From Myxococcaceae bacterium (GTDB lineage Bacteria; Myxococcota; Myxococcia; Myxococcales; Myxococcaceae), in the NCBI GenBank assembly GCA_016926755.1, contig JAFGNZ010000077.1, positions 1-47,318 on the forward strand: a DNA stretch of 47,318 nt. The letters are read 5' to 3'. Below are positions 33,639 to 42,309 of the stretch, piece by piece. Within the stretch, counting starts at the first letter, position 1. Each line of letters opens with the position of its first letter. Both the position numbers and the translations under genes were made by a program. The notes beneath the pieces are model-generated. The model searched no databases. It was not told the origin of the DNA and saw only the letters and a program-made list of their open reading frames with translations.

Positions 33639-34856
33639 TCAATCACCAATGCCCAACCCTAGCCTAAGCCCATAAACTGGCTGCCAATCGTAGTTACTGA
33701 GCTCGGCCAGGAATCCACACTCTATGCGCACCCAAAAGGGAGTTTTTATGCTCACTCCCAAATCTGCCCCAGGCCCGAAACCCACGGCTGCATCGACCAC
33801 CAGAGAGACATCAACCGACTCACCCAACCGGAAGCGAGTCCCAACTCCGAGGTGAAGTTTATCATATGCTGGCTGTAGCCCGAATCCATATGAAGCCATA
33901 CCAATGATGTCCCACCTCTGACTCAGCCGAAGCCCCAGCAAAGCTCGAAGGGCCACCAATCGCTCCATCTTCCATCTCGACCCATAACCCGCGTATTCAT
34001 AATTACTCATGTAATCCCAATCAACAATAGGAGTAACTATTGCCCTAGCAGAAAGACGATCAAGCGTCAGCTCTGGCACGCCCCCATCGAGGTGAACTGG
34101 ATACTCCGGATGTGCTTCGAGGATATCGATCAGCGTCTCAACATTGAGCGCAACACCGGCGCCAAGAGCGCTCTGCCCAAAATACATGCCGACCAGCTCC
34201 CAGTTGCTTGTCGTCAGCGCCCCGCCGGAAGCTCCAGCTCCTGGTTGTGCGACCCCATCCAGAAGCAGCAGATCACCTGGGCGCTTCTCCTCAAATGGCA
34301 CCAAGCCAGTGACGGCGACACTCCATCCAACGCCTCCTGGATTTCCTACCACATAGAAAATACCAGAGGCCGGATCAACAAAGTCCAGATCTGCCACACA
34401 GTCGAAGGCTGCCTGTAGAGCGCTGATCCTCTTCGCGGGCAAGGCTACCCTCAGAACAGAGAGCGCATCTGGGACATTCTTCTCAATGACGGCAAGGAGC
34501 CTGTTGGGATCCACATGGCTGATAGCCAATTCTTCGCGATCTATCTGCGCGATATATGTAGTCTTGTCCGAAGTCCCATCAGCCTCCTTGAATCGGACAC
34601 GGATATCACCCCGCATGCTTCGTATGACATGCCGCGGAACAACAAAAAAGGCCTCCCTGTCACGCACCCCGAACACAATACCAGAGCCGAACGTGGGCAA
34701 CTCTGGAGCGAGTTCCGATCCTTTGCCTTCGATCATGACCACGATCTGGCTCAACCGCCTCATCTGATCTTGTGGCCCTGCGAAGGCCAGCGTGCCCCCT
34801 GACAAGATCCCAAACAGGCAAGCGACGACCACAGCTCTGGCAGTCAGTTCGACCAT
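33639..34856 (-). CDS. Trypsin-like serine protease with C-terminal beta-barrel domain
   Basis: 405 aa from ATG at 34856, which opens a signal sequence (VVVACLFGILSGGTLAFAG). The protease part has FVVPRHVI (His76), a DALSVLRVAL segment (Asp130), the GNPGG turn and PGAGASGGAL (Ser210): His-Asp-Ser in the order and spacing of the trypsin/HtrA fold. There is no PDZ domain. From about 290 the text alternates polar and hydrophobic residues (LLGLRLSQRWDIIGMASYGF, LHLGVGTRFRLGESVDVSLV, VYGLRLGLGIG), an eight-strand-like barrel, so the protein is probably held in the outer membrane. The start overlaps the upstream gene by 13 bp. GC and codon use are lower than in the core genome. Confidence 0.7.
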   Translation of the reverse strand: MVELTARAVVVACLFGILSGGTLAFAGPQDQMRRLSQIVVMIEGKGSELAPELPTFGSGIVFGVRDREAFFVVPRHVIRSMRGDIRVRFKEADGTSDKTTYIAQIDREELAISHVDPNRLLAVIEKNVPDALSVLRVALPAKRISALQAAFDCVADLDFVDPASGIFYVVGNPGGVGWSVAVTGLVPFEEKRPGDLLLLDGVAQPGAGASGGALTTSNWELVGMYFGQSALGAGVALNVETLIDILEAHPEYPVHLDGGVPELTLDRLSARAIVTPIVDWDYMSNYEYAGYGSRWKMERLVALRALLGLRLSQRWDIIGMASYGFGLQPAYDKLHLGVGTRFRLGESVDVSLVVDAAVGFGPGADLGVSIKTPFWVRIECGFLAELSNYDWQPVYGLRLGLGIGD

Positions 34857-36229
34857 AGGCGGATACCAAGGAACTTGAGAATAGACACCATCACCGCAAG
34901 CACCAACCCGCCGAATGCCCACGCATCGCTATGATCGCGCCTGGCCATGCGGACTTCCAACCAGCTTGGCATGACGCTCCGAGTGCCAAGCATGGCATCC
35001 CGAACCTTGCCGCGGTACTTCAGTCGCAGTCCATCAGGAGTGAACTGGATCGAGCGCAGATTACTCTGTTCCTGATCCCGTGCGGGTTCGAACTTCAGCT
35101 TGTCGCGTTCGCTGAGCTCATACTTCTTCCCTGTCTCGATGAACTCTATCGTGCCTGACCGAATACTCGAGAGGTCGACAACACGCTCCTGCTGATCATC
35201 CTGGTAGCGGGTCACACTCTGGAAGGACAGCGCGGTCACCCACATGGGCAGAGCCACCATGAAGCCGGTTTCATGAGTGGGACGCAGGCTGACATATACC
35301 TCCTTGTCTGGCTGTAAGAAGATTGCTCTGGGGGGCTCCGCCTGCGTTGTACGAGGCTCGCCTAGCACATGCGGGGAATTCGTCACGCAGTATTGCAGCT
35401 CTCCCTTGAGGCCAATCTCCATTGGCCTGGGCTCTTCGCTCAAGTGAGTGACCGACACATTGATCAAGTCCTTGGTCTCAAAGCTTATTGTCACCGCAGA
35501 CCCAGGCCCCACAATGAAGTCCTTGAGCATGACACCCGCTGCTCTATCGGGTCCAGGCTCCTGAACCTCTGGGACCATCAACTCCGTCGTGAGTAGACCC
35601 TCGCTGGGTATGTCCGTAAGAGGAATAATGTCGGCAGCATCTGGATCGATAGCCCGGAATCGCGTGACAGTCAGGCCGCTCAGCGGAAGACCTGTCGCTA
35701 GATTTGTCTCCATTTGAGCTGTGAACTTCATCTCGTTGGCGGTGATCTCCAGCACTGCGTCTGTCTCAGGACGGACCCTCATCAGCCACAGAGTCGCGGC
35801 CACAATGGAACTGAACAGTATCAGCCACGGCAGACGGCGCGGAGGAAAGAGGAGTTTCTCGATCTCTTCAAGTTCCTGCCTCTGAGCAGTCAACTCAGCC
35901 ATTCTTGCTTTGATAGCTGGGTCATCAATCGAAGCGGACGCCACCAGGTTCGTGGCACTCTTGCTCAGGTTCTTGAACCGACTCTGGAAGTGAAAGAGAA
36001 GCCCCAGCATCCTGAAGGGCCTCGCCAGCGCACTGCTGGTGGGAGGTCCCGCGAGCAAGGGCTGAGCGGGCGGCGGAACTGCCTGGAGTTGGACCGCGTC
36101 CGGGCGCTTCACTGCGCTCCCAGTTGGCTGCGCCGTGCTTACAGAAGTGCCCAAGCCGCTTCCAGCGCTTTGCTGCTTCGGCAAGCTTGAGGCACGTCCG
36201 GCCGCGCGCGCCTTTGATTTTCGTGCCAT
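34844..36229 (-). CDS. Two-pass membrane protein with large extracytoplasmic domain (unknown)
   Basis: 461 aa. N-terminus of 130 residues is basic, Pro/Ser/Ala-rich and cytoplasmic, with a helical stretch (MAELTAQRQELEEIEKLLFP) before helix 1 (LPWLILFSSIVAATLWLM, about 133-150). Residues 152-430 are extracytoplasmic and beta-rich (VLEITANEMKFTAQM, SAVTISFETKDLINVSV, TGFMVALPMWVTALSF). Helix 2 is at the C-terminus (AFGGLVLAVMVSILKFLGIRL). No family is recognised. Middle gene of the triad, 21 bp downstream of the secreted protein gene and overlapping the protease gene. It could anchor or gate the other two. AT-richer than the core. Confidence 0.65.
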   Translation of the reverse strand: MARKSKARAAGRASSLPKQQSAGSGLGTSVSTAQPTGSAVKRPDAVQLQAVPPPAQPLLAGPPTSSALARPFRMLGLLFHFQSRFKNLSKSATNLVASASIDDPAIKARMAELTAQRQELEEIEKLLFPPRRLPWLILFSSIVAATLWLMRVRPETDAVLEITANEMKFTAQMETNLATGLPLSGLTVTRFRAIDPDAADIIPLTDIPSEGLLTTELMVPEVQEPGPDRAAGVMLKDFIVGPGSAVTISFETKDLINVSVTHLSEEPRPMEIGLKGELQYCVTNSPHVLGEPRTTQAEPPRAIFLQPDKEVYVSLRPTHETGFMVALPMWVTALSFQSVTRYQDDQQERVVDLSSIRSGTIEFIETGKKYELSERDKLKFEPARDQEQSNLRSIQFTPDGLRLKYRGKVRDAMLGTRSVMPSWLEVRMARRDHSDAWAFGGLVLAVMVSILKFLGIRLWSN

Positions 36230-36250
36230 GAATAGGCTCGCGGAGTGGGA

Positions 36251-37027
36251 TTACGGTATGTAGATGCGGATTCTTTCTGGGATTGTCAGAATCGAGCTAC
36301 TCAGAGGCTCAGCCTGAACATTGAGTTGATACAGCGTCTTGCTCGTCAGCCCCCTGGTCGGGAGCGCGACCACAAAGGTCTTGAGATTATTGTCGGGCCT
36401 GGAGCACTTGAGTTCACCGGGACCAGCGGTAGCCAGTGGCCTCTTGTCCGCGTAATACAACTGGGCGGAGACCTCCTTCAATGGGACTCCAGACCTGAAG
36501 ATGATTGTGTATATTGGTTCCTGCTCAGCGTTCTTCTTCTCGAAGAAGACTGGTGTGTAGACTCGAGAGTTTGAGGTCACTTGCTCCTTCGAGTCTGTCT
36601 GGTACGCCACAAATCCAAGGTCGCTGACACTGAGCCCGATATTGCTGAGTAGAGCATCATTCCAATCAAAAGTGTTTTCAGATAGCGCAGGGCTCTTGAA
36701 TGTGTCCATCTGATATGGTGGTTGCTTTTTAGTCACCGGCTCTGCCACCAGCGTTGTGGCCGGTTTTTCTTGAGAGCCAGGAAGCCACCAACTCAATGTA
36801 ATAGCTCCTCTGGGGGTTTTTTGGGATTGTGCTACGAACGAGACTGGCCAGATGGCTGTGGTGGCAGAGTGTGGTTGCGCGTACACCCCCTCACAGCGAT
36901 CTCCGCGAGGAGCGTACCCATAAGCCCCCTGAGATAACACCCCTTTGAGTTTGCATTGGACACTCTGTGCAGTCGATCGCGACGAATACAGCGCTAGGAG
37001 CAGGACGAGAAACTTCAGTACTTGCAC
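36251..37027 (-). CDS. Secreted protein of unknown function
   Basis: 258 aa. Signal peptide MQVLKFLVLLLALYSSRSTA, probable cleavage before QSVQC. The mature protein is beta-rich (TIIFRSGVPLKEVSAQLYYA, KTLYQLNVQAEPLSSSI) with only a few cysteines (QCKLKG, DRCEGV, LKCSRP), so a disulphide-bonded periplasmic or secreted domain is likely. No catalytic motif. It is the first gene of the triad and may be a substrate, inhibitor or ligand of the protease two genes on. Upstream 170 bp hold IS-related repeats and no clear promoter. Confidence 0.6.
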   Translation of the reverse strand: MQVLKFLVLLLALYSSRSTAQSVQCKLKGVLSQGAYGYAPRGDRCEGVYAQPHSATTAIWPVSFVAQSQKTPRGAITLSWWLPGSQEKPATTLVAEPVTKKQPPYQMDTFKSPALSENTFDWNDALLSNIGLSVSDLGFVAYQTDSKEQVTSNSRVYTPVFFEKKNAEQEPIYTIIFRSGVPLKEVSAQLYYADKRPLATAGPGELKCSRPDNNLKTFVVALPTRGLTSKTLYQLNVQAEPLSSSILTIPERIRIYIP

Positions 37028-37152
37028 GATTCACCCCCATAGCAGTGAGTGCGCCTTTTCCTTACTTCGATGGGCCAGGAGCGGGGACCGGAGCGGCCTA
37101 GTCAGGTCGAACTCTACACGGAGGAAGCGACCCGGTCCGCGAATTTCCTTCA

Positions 37153-37197
37153 GCGCTCTCCAGAAATGACCCACCTGTGCTCTCGAGAAATGGACCA
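37153..37197 (+). repeat. Two 21-bp tandem repeats, IS-end-like
   Basis: GCTCTCCAGAAATGACCCA (within 37153-37173) recurs as GCTCTCGAGAAATGGACCA (within 37177-37197), 24 bp apart. Spaced short repeats like these are typical of insertion-sequence ends (I recall similar text at IS21-type termini). Confidence 0.5.
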
Positions 37198-37349
37198 TGA
37201 GCATGAGCGCCGGAGCGACGCCGGGCGAAAGTGGCGCAGGTGGCCTTGAGCTGGAGGTGTCGGGCGTGCGCGTTCACGTCCGAGAGGGAGCCAGCCAGGA
37301 GCTGATTACCCGGGTAGTGCGAGCGCTCCAGGAGGGTGCGGCATGCTGA
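37197..37349 (+). pseudogene. IS66 tnpA remnant
   Basis: 50 codons from ATG to TGA. The second half, LELEVSGVRVHVREG then ITRVVRALQEG, is the C-terminal end of the IS66-family accessory protein TnpA; the DNA-binding N-terminal part is missing. The stop overlaps the following tnpB start (ATGCTGA), the native IS66 arrangement. Confidence 0.7.
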
Positions 37350-37507
37350 GGTTGCCGGAGTCGGTGCGCATCTTCGTGGCAAATACGCCTACGGACATGC
37401 GCAAGCAGGCCGACGGGCTGTAGGCGCTGGTGAAGGAAGTGCTGGGAGAAGAGCCGAGAAGCGGCCACCTGTTCGTCTTCTTCATCTTCAATCTCCAGCA
37501 CTACTGA
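37343..37507 (+). pseudogene. IS66 tnpB remnant with an internal stop
   Basis: The text MLRLPESVRIFVANTPTDMR, then KQADGL, an in-frame TAG (around 37421), and ALVKEVLGEEPRSGHLFVF matches the N-terminal half of IS66 TnpB. Homology ends near 37480, where the 3' end of the convergent immunity gene begins. tnpC is absent. Dead insertion-sequence fragment. Confidence 0.75.
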
Positions 37508-38135
37508 TTCGCGAAATCCACTTACGGCTCTCCTCGTCGTCACGCATCAACCTCTTGAAATGCCCCGAAGAGATGGCATCGAGGAGAGAGCGATCTCGTG
37601 CGACCAGATCTGCCACACTCGATGGGAAGTGCAGTCCGATACGGTGCTCCACGGCATATTCCGGAGTCCTGACCGCCCGCTCAAGATACATTGAGAATGT
37701 CGTGAAGAACGCATCGACACTGGAAGCAACAGGCATGACCCGATTGTCCTCGTAAGCATCAATGAAGATGACTGGTTGGATGCCTCTTGCATCCGCTAGC
37801 GGCGGAACCGTCGCAAGATAATACGCCAGCATCGGAATCTGCCCAAAGAGAAGGGAAGACAGATAGGGCTCATCCCCAAAGCGGCGCATCCCCTCGTTGA
37901 GGGTTGAGAGTTGTCCTTCACCGCTTCCCCAGGAATAGAGTTGAAAGTCCCCCAGCATCGCAGCCCCGAACTTCCTGTAGAGTGTTGCCAGGATTGGATC
38001 AAACGGCTGGCCAAGAAACATCTCTCCTGGCGCAGGCGGCATCTCTTCCGGTGGCAAGGTCTTCAAAAACAGACCATGCTTCTCGCATACTTCCATCAAA
38101 CTCTTCAATCCAGGCAGTTCCATCTCCGCTTTCAC
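37488..38135 (-). CDS. SUKH (SMI1/KNR4-like) immunity protein
   Basis: 215 aa from GTG at 38135, chosen because GAGG lies 5 bp upstream; a start at 38171 would overlap the toxin gene. Text LATLYRKFGAAMLGDFQLYSW and VFIDAYEDNRVMPVASSVDA fits the SUKH fold, a frequent immunity protein of polymorphic nuclease toxins. It starts 8 bp after the HNH-toxin stop on the same strand. It is cytoplasmic, and AT-richer than the toxin gene's N-terminal half, consistent with module exchange. Its last codons adjoin the IS66 remnant, so the native 3' end may have been trimmed. Confidence 0.65.
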   Translation of the reverse strand: MKAEMELPGLKSLMEVCEKHGLFLKTLPPEEMPPAPGEMFLGQPFDPILATLYRKFGAAMLGDFQLYSWGSGEGQLSTLNEGMRRFGDEPYLSSLLFGQIPMLAYYLATVPPLADARGIQPVIFIDAYEDNRVMPVASSVDAFFTTFSMYLERAVRTPEYAVEHRIGLHFPSSVADLVARDRSLLDAISSGHFKRLMRDDEESRKWISRISSAGD

Positions 38136-38142
38136 GCTCGCC

Positions 38143-39813
38143 TCACTTCCCAACCCGAACGAGCAATGCATTCAACTCCTGAAGAGCGTCATGGCTCGCA
38201 TGCTGCAACATCTCATTGGACGCTGGAATATGCCGGGTATTGCTGTACCACCGTGCAAAGTGCCTATCGATAATCTTCGCGACAGCCTCGACCTCCGCAA
38301 CCGTAGCTCTTGCACCCGCACGCTCCGCATATCTGCCCCAGAGCGCGTTGATTCCGTAATGCACCTTCGGCTCGACAGCGGTGAGGTTCTCCATTGCATT
38401 GATATTCCTGAAAGGGAAGAGATGCGCGAAGTCGAGAGGGATACGGTGGTGCACGTCGATCTGCCCCCCAACGAGTTCTCTCAGTTGCTCCAGGAGTTCT
38501 GGATGAGCCTTGGCGAAGTCTTCCCGTGCCAGCCTGCGAAGCTCCCTCTTTGCTTCCGTACTCAGTCGCGCAGTCGTGAGCGCCTCCAACCGGCCGCAGA
38601 GGGTCTGCAATTCGGTACGCTCTGCTAAAGAGAGCGCCTCCAGACCTTCGGCCTCTGCCTTGGCTATGAGGCGTGCAAGAGCTTGCTTCTCAGCGGGGGC
38701 TGCCCGAATGAAGATCGAGCGGAACCACCCCACTGCCGCTGTGCCTCCTTTGGCCAGCACCCGGGCGATCGTCGGTGCCGCCGCTTCCACCACCAGTCCC
38801 AGCCCGCGCGCTGCCAATCCTCCCACCACGAAGAGCGCCACCTGCTCCGCGCTGAAGACTCCCATCTGCTGGAAGCCTTCTCGCGTCTGCTCCCTCCACT
38901 CCCGCTGGATCTGCTCGTGCATCGCACGGTACGCCAGCGCCACCTCCGCGTTCTCGGGCGCGGGCGGCGGCGGCCGCACCACCTCCGCCGCCACGATCTT
39001 CCAGCGCGACAACCCGCTCCCCGCGATGTGCGTGCCCTCCCATTCCATCCGCACCTTGCGAGGGCCCAGCCCCTGGGTGAAGGGCGCCAGCACGTTCACC
39101 CACGTGCCCACCGTCTCAGCCGCCGCTCTCACGGACTTGCCTCCCGGCAATGCGCGCGGCGGACGTGTCTCCAGGGCCCCCACACGCTCATCCTCCAGTT
39201 CCACCTCCACCTGCCAGCGCACCTGCGCGCCCTCGGGCGCCCACACCCGGGAGGCCACCTCCCGCCCCGTGGCGACCAGGCGCTCCAGCACCTCCGCACG
39301 TACTCCGACTTGCCGTACCGGCCATGTCTTGGCCTCCAGCGGGAACTCCGCCGCTGTCTCCAACTTGAAGTCCGCACGCCAGCCGCGCTCTTCCCTCCTC
39401 AGCCTCAGGCGCACCCACCCCGCCGCTCCCTCCGCGTAGGTGGGCAGGCTCTTCCACAGCTCGCTCGTGAAGGCCCCCTGACTCACTGCGTCCCCGAGTC
39501 CCTGCCCCCGCTCGCGCCTGCGCAGGCCCACCAGTGTGAAGGCTCCCCCCTCCGTCCAGAAGCTGAACTCCAGCACCGCCCCCACTTCCCTCACCTCGCT
39601 GGCCACTCCCCACATCCCCACCAGCGCCGACTCGAGCTCGGCTCGCCGCGCCTCCTCCAGACCCTCCCACTCCGAACTCCCACGGCTTGGGCCTCGCTGC
39701 TCGGGCCTTCCACTGCCGCCGACTCCCTCCCACTGTGCGGCCGCGCACCCATCCAAGAACATCAGCACCGCGAGCCCCCAGGTCAGCGCTCTCCATCCGG
39801 CCCCCACGCGCAT
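38143..39813 (-). CDS. Lipoprotein polymorphic toxin with C-terminal HNH-like nuclease
   Basis: 556 aa. ATG at 39813 with GGGAGGAG upstream. Lipobox LDGC (Cys23). Residues 40-310 are a beta-rich N-terminal region; 335-385 contain a hydrophobic stretch (SAEQVALFVVGGLAARGLG) followed by a helical linker. The C-terminal toxin has IDVHHRIPLDFAHLFPF (His455-His456) and NINAMENLTAVEP (Asn470/472/476), the DHH/HNH arrangement of GHH/HNH-type toxins. GC falls toward the 3' end, so the toxin domain may have been swapped. The immunity gene follows. The 40-bp repeat (39845-39884) lies about 30 bp upstream of the start. Confidence 0.75.
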   Translation of the reverse strand: MRVGAGWRALTWGLAVLMFLDGCAAAQWEGVGGSGRPEQRGPSRGSSEWEGLEEARRAELESALVGMWGVASEVREVGAVLEFSFWTEGGAFTLVGLRRRERGQGLGDAVSQGAFTSELWKSLPTYAEGAAGWVRLRLRREERGWRADFKLETAAEFPLEAKTWPVRQVGVRAEVLERLVATGREVASRVWAPEGAQVRWQVEVELEDERVGALETRPPRALPGGKSVRAAAETVGTWVNVLAPFTQGLGPRKVRMEWEGTHIAGSGLSRWKIVAAEVVRPPPPAPENAEVALAYRAMHEQIQREWREQTREGFQQMGVFSAEQVALFVVGGLAARGLGLVVEAAAPTIARVLAKGGTAAVGWFRSIFIRAAPAEKQALARLIAKAEAEGLEALSLAERTELQTLCGRLEALTTARLSTEAKRELRRLAREDFAKAHPELLEQLRELVGGQIDVHHRIPLDFAHLFPFRNINAMENLTAVEPKVHYGINALWGRYAERAGARATVAEVEAVAKIIDRHFARWYSNTRHIPASNEMLQHASHDALQELNALLVRVGK

Positions 39814-39844
39814 GCGGCTCCTCCCTTGGCAGTTCCGCAGCACA

Positions 39845-39884
39845 GGCTACACAGGTCACCTGCCCGCTGTCCGGGTGGACAAGC
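39845..39884 (+). repeat. 40-bp direct repeat, copy 1
   Basis: Shares CGCTGTCCGGGTGGACA and flanking GGCT.CACAG and GC with copy 2 (44667-44705), in the same orientation. The core TGTCC-gggt-GGACA is a perfect 5-bp dyad. It lies between the J-domain gene and the HNH-toxin gene, just upstream of the toxin start. Confidence 0.75.
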
Positions 39885-39904
39885 GGTCCTCAGGCCGGCC
39901 TGAC

Positions 39905-40282
39905 TCAGCGCCCTGGGACTTCAGCACAGGCCTGGAGCACCTCGTCCCAGCGCATCCGGGAGCATCGCTCCACGAACTGCGCCACAGATGTCTCTTTTGC
40001 CCGCACGGCCAGCGCTTCTTCAGAGGCCTTCTTGAGCGCTGCATCGAAGCGCTCACGGGCTTCCTCGGCGAGCCTCCGCACATCGAGCGGACTGGAGAGA
40101 TATGCCGCCGCCAACGCCCCCGGGCGGGTGAGCGCCTCGTAGGCAGCGCGCACCCGCTGGAATCCTTCCGGATCCTGATGGGGTGGGTGGCGCGCCAGCG
40201 CGGCGAAGTACGCGCGCTTGAGCGCTGACAGGTCCAGCGTGGGTGCCAATCCCAACACGGCGAACGGATCGTGCGGCGTCAT
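39905..40282 (-). CDS. Short J-domain protein
   Basis: 125 aa. N-terminal J domain: MTPHDPFAVLGLAPTLDLSA, LKRAYFAALARHPPHQDPEG, FQRVRAAYEALTR, then a helical tail. The canonical HPD tripeptide between helices II and III is replaced by HPPHQDP, so stimulation of the partner Hsp70 may be altered or need this variant. It is last in the chaperone operon; ATG overlaps the upstream stop by 4 bp. Cytoplasmic. The J-domain call rests on helix spacing, the KRAYFALA-like helix II and the neighbouring Hsp70. Confidence 0.7.
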   Translation of the reverse strand: MTPHDPFAVLGLAPTLDLSALKRAYFAALARHPPHQDPEGFQRVRAAYEALTRPGALAAAYLSSPLDVRRLAEEARERFDAALKKASEEALAVRAKETSVAQFVERCSRMRWDEVLQACAEVPGR

Positions 40283-42306
40283 GAGCGGCCACTCCTGTCT
40301 CCGTCCTCTTGAGGGGACTCCGTCCCGGGCGCTTGCTCGAACAGGGACTCCTGCCTGGCCGCCGCCTTGGCGCGCTTCGGGCGCGGCGCGCCACCCGCTG
40401 ATGCCTTCGAGCTCTTCTTCTTCCTCGGAGCCCTGCGCTTGCGCAGCCGGTATCCGTGCCTGCGCGCCAGCGCCTGCGCCTGCTTCAGCACCCCGGTGGG
40501 ACTCTCAGCGGGTGGCCGCTCCGCCCATGCTCGCATGAAGGCTTCCAGCATCGGGTGGAGGTACTCGCAAGGGGTGTTCATCCGCTCGGCGGCCATCGCC
40601 GCCTCGGCGAGCGCCTGCACATCGTTCGCGCGCCGCTCCAGCCACCGCGCCAGGGCGCGCCTGGCGAGCTCGCCGCGCCCGAGCACCTCCATCGTGCGCA
40701 GCACCTCGATGTGCCCCGTGTCCCCCGGATGCGCCTCCAGGTAGCGCTCGGCGGCCTCCCACGCCTCGGTGTCCGAGGCGGCCTGACGCACCGCCACCTC
40801 TAGGAACTCCGCCCGGTAGGGGAGCACCCGGGAGGCGAACCGGCGCCAGGTGCGCAGGCCCTCGGGAGGCAGCTTCATCAGCGCCTGCGCCTGCTCCAGC
40901 GCGCCCTCCACCTGCGTCAATATCCGGAACGCCTCCTCCGGATCCTGCGTGCCGCGCAGCAGCTGGTCCATCTCCCGCCCCGCCTTCTTCTCGCGGCTGC
41001 GATCCAGCAGGGTGCTGATGGCTCCGCTCAGCACGCGCCGCAGCTCCTCGTCCGCCCCCTCCCAGCAGGCGTCCACCCATGCCTCCACCAGCTCTGGCGC
41101 ACAGGCGGAGGCCACCCCGTCGATCAGCTCTCCGCGCTCGGAGGGCGATGCCCCCTTCAGCCAGGCCCGGAGGGCCGGCAGCTTCGTCGAGAGCAACCGC
41201 CGCAAGCTCTCCTGGAGCCACCCAGGCGCTGTCGGCGCCTCGGGCTCCCACTCGCTCCAGGACAACATCGCCCGCGCCCACAAGCCCGCATCCGGTGCCA
41301 GCGCCAGCAGCGCCTCATAGAGGCGCAGTGCCCGCGGCACAGCGGGCCCCGAGAAGCGGATCCCAGCCGCGGCCTGCACCACCCAGGGCCGAGCTTCTGG
41401 TTGGAGTGCCGCGGAGTGTGCCAGGGCGCACCACGCCTCGGCCTCCTCGGCGCGCGGGACGCCCTCCCGTGGAAGGCCAGAGCTCACCAGCCGCAGCGCC
41501 TGCAGCGTTGGCTCGGAGAGCCCCTGGGGAGCCTCTCCCTCACGCACTGCCCGGGCCAGCAGCTGGGCCGGCTTCCAGAGCGCCGCGCCCCCTTGCCCCG
41601 CCGTTGCTCGGATCCACAGCTCCCGCGCCGCCAGCTGCCCCGCAAGCTCCCACACTGTCCTGGCCACCTCGGCGGGTGCCTCTCTGGCCCACGTCTCGAC
41701 GCGGCTTGCGAAGACACCGAAGGGCTCCATCGCGCACAAGGCCAGCACCGCCCCCTCCACCTCCGCCACGGAGCGAGGTGCCGGCAGGGCGGCGTGTGCA
41801 CGCACCGGCTCAATACCCAGGCGCGAATCCACGAGAGAAGGCGCCGCGAGCACGGACATCAACGTCTCAGGATCGGGGGCCCCCTGGGTGGAGAGCCAGC
41901 TGTCCAGCGCCGTGGCCAGACGGGGTGCGCGCTCCTGGGCTGCCGAGGCAAGAGGCCGCCACAGCCGCTGTGCTCGAGCCCAGTCGCGGGCACGTCCAGC
42001 AGCCCACAGCAGCGGCCAGTACGTGGCACGCGCCTCCTCCGCCTCCACGCCTCGCTCCACCAGGCCCGGCTCAGCGTCCGCGCGCACGGCCAGGGTGCTC
42101 AGCGGCCCCCAGGCTCCGCGACGGTGCTGCTCCTGCACCACCTGCCGGAAGAGGGCGGCGCTCAGAGGCAGCAGCTCCTCCCGCAGGGGTGGAGGCAACC
42201 GGAGCAGCGCGGAGAGCGTGCCCTCCAGATCTCCCCGCCCCAGGTGCTTTCGAGCGTCCTCCAGCCACCGGCGGTGCTGGCGCTCCTCGCGATCGTGCCG
42301 GGCCAT
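40279..42306 (-). CDS. Large helical-repeat protein of a chaperone operon (unknown)
   Basis: 675 aa, cytoplasmic. Helical throughout with TPR/HEAT-like periodicity: LEDARKHLGRGDLEGTLSAL, ALRLYEALLALAPDAGLWAR, AEFLEVAVRQAASDTEAWEA, AERYLEAHPGD and ARRALARWLERRANDVQALA. The C-terminal 70 residues are basic and Lys/Arg-rich (RLRKRRAPRKKKSSKASAGG). No family is recognised. It starts 3 bp after the Hsp70 stop and overlaps the J-protein gene, so all are made together; a co-chaperone or client adaptor is the likely role. Confidence 0.65.
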   Translation of the reverse strand: MARHDREERQHRRWLEDARKHLGRGDLEGTLSALLRLPPPLREELLPLSAALFRQVVQEQHRRGAWGPLSTLAVRADAEPGLVERGVEAEEARATYWPLLWAAGRARDWARAQRLWRPLASAAQERAPRLATALDSWLSTQGAPDPETLMSVLAAPSLVDSRLGIEPVRAHAALPAPRSVAEVEGAVLALCAMEPFGVFASRVETWAREAPAEVARTVWELAGQLAARELWIRATAGQGGAALWKPAQLLARAVREGEAPQGLSEPTLQALRLVSSGLPREGVPRAEEAEAWCALAHSAALQPEARPWVVQAAAGIRFSGPAVPRALRLYEALLALAPDAGLWARAMLSWSEWEPEAPTAPGWLQESLRRLLSTKLPALRAWLKGASPSERGELIDGVASACAPELVEAWVDACWEGADEELRRVLSGAISTLLDRSREKKAGREMDQLLRGTQDPEEAFRILTQVEGALEQAQALMKLPPEGLRTWRRFASRVLPYRAEFLEVAVRQAASDTEAWEAAERYLEAHPGDTGHIEVLRTMEVLGRGELARRALARWLERRANDVQALAEAAMAAERMNTPCEYLHPMLEAFMRAWAERPPAESPTGVLKQAQALARRHGYRLRKRRAPRKKKSSKASAGGAPRPKRAKAAARQESLFEQAPGTESPQEDGDRSGRS

Positions 42307-42309
42307 GGC

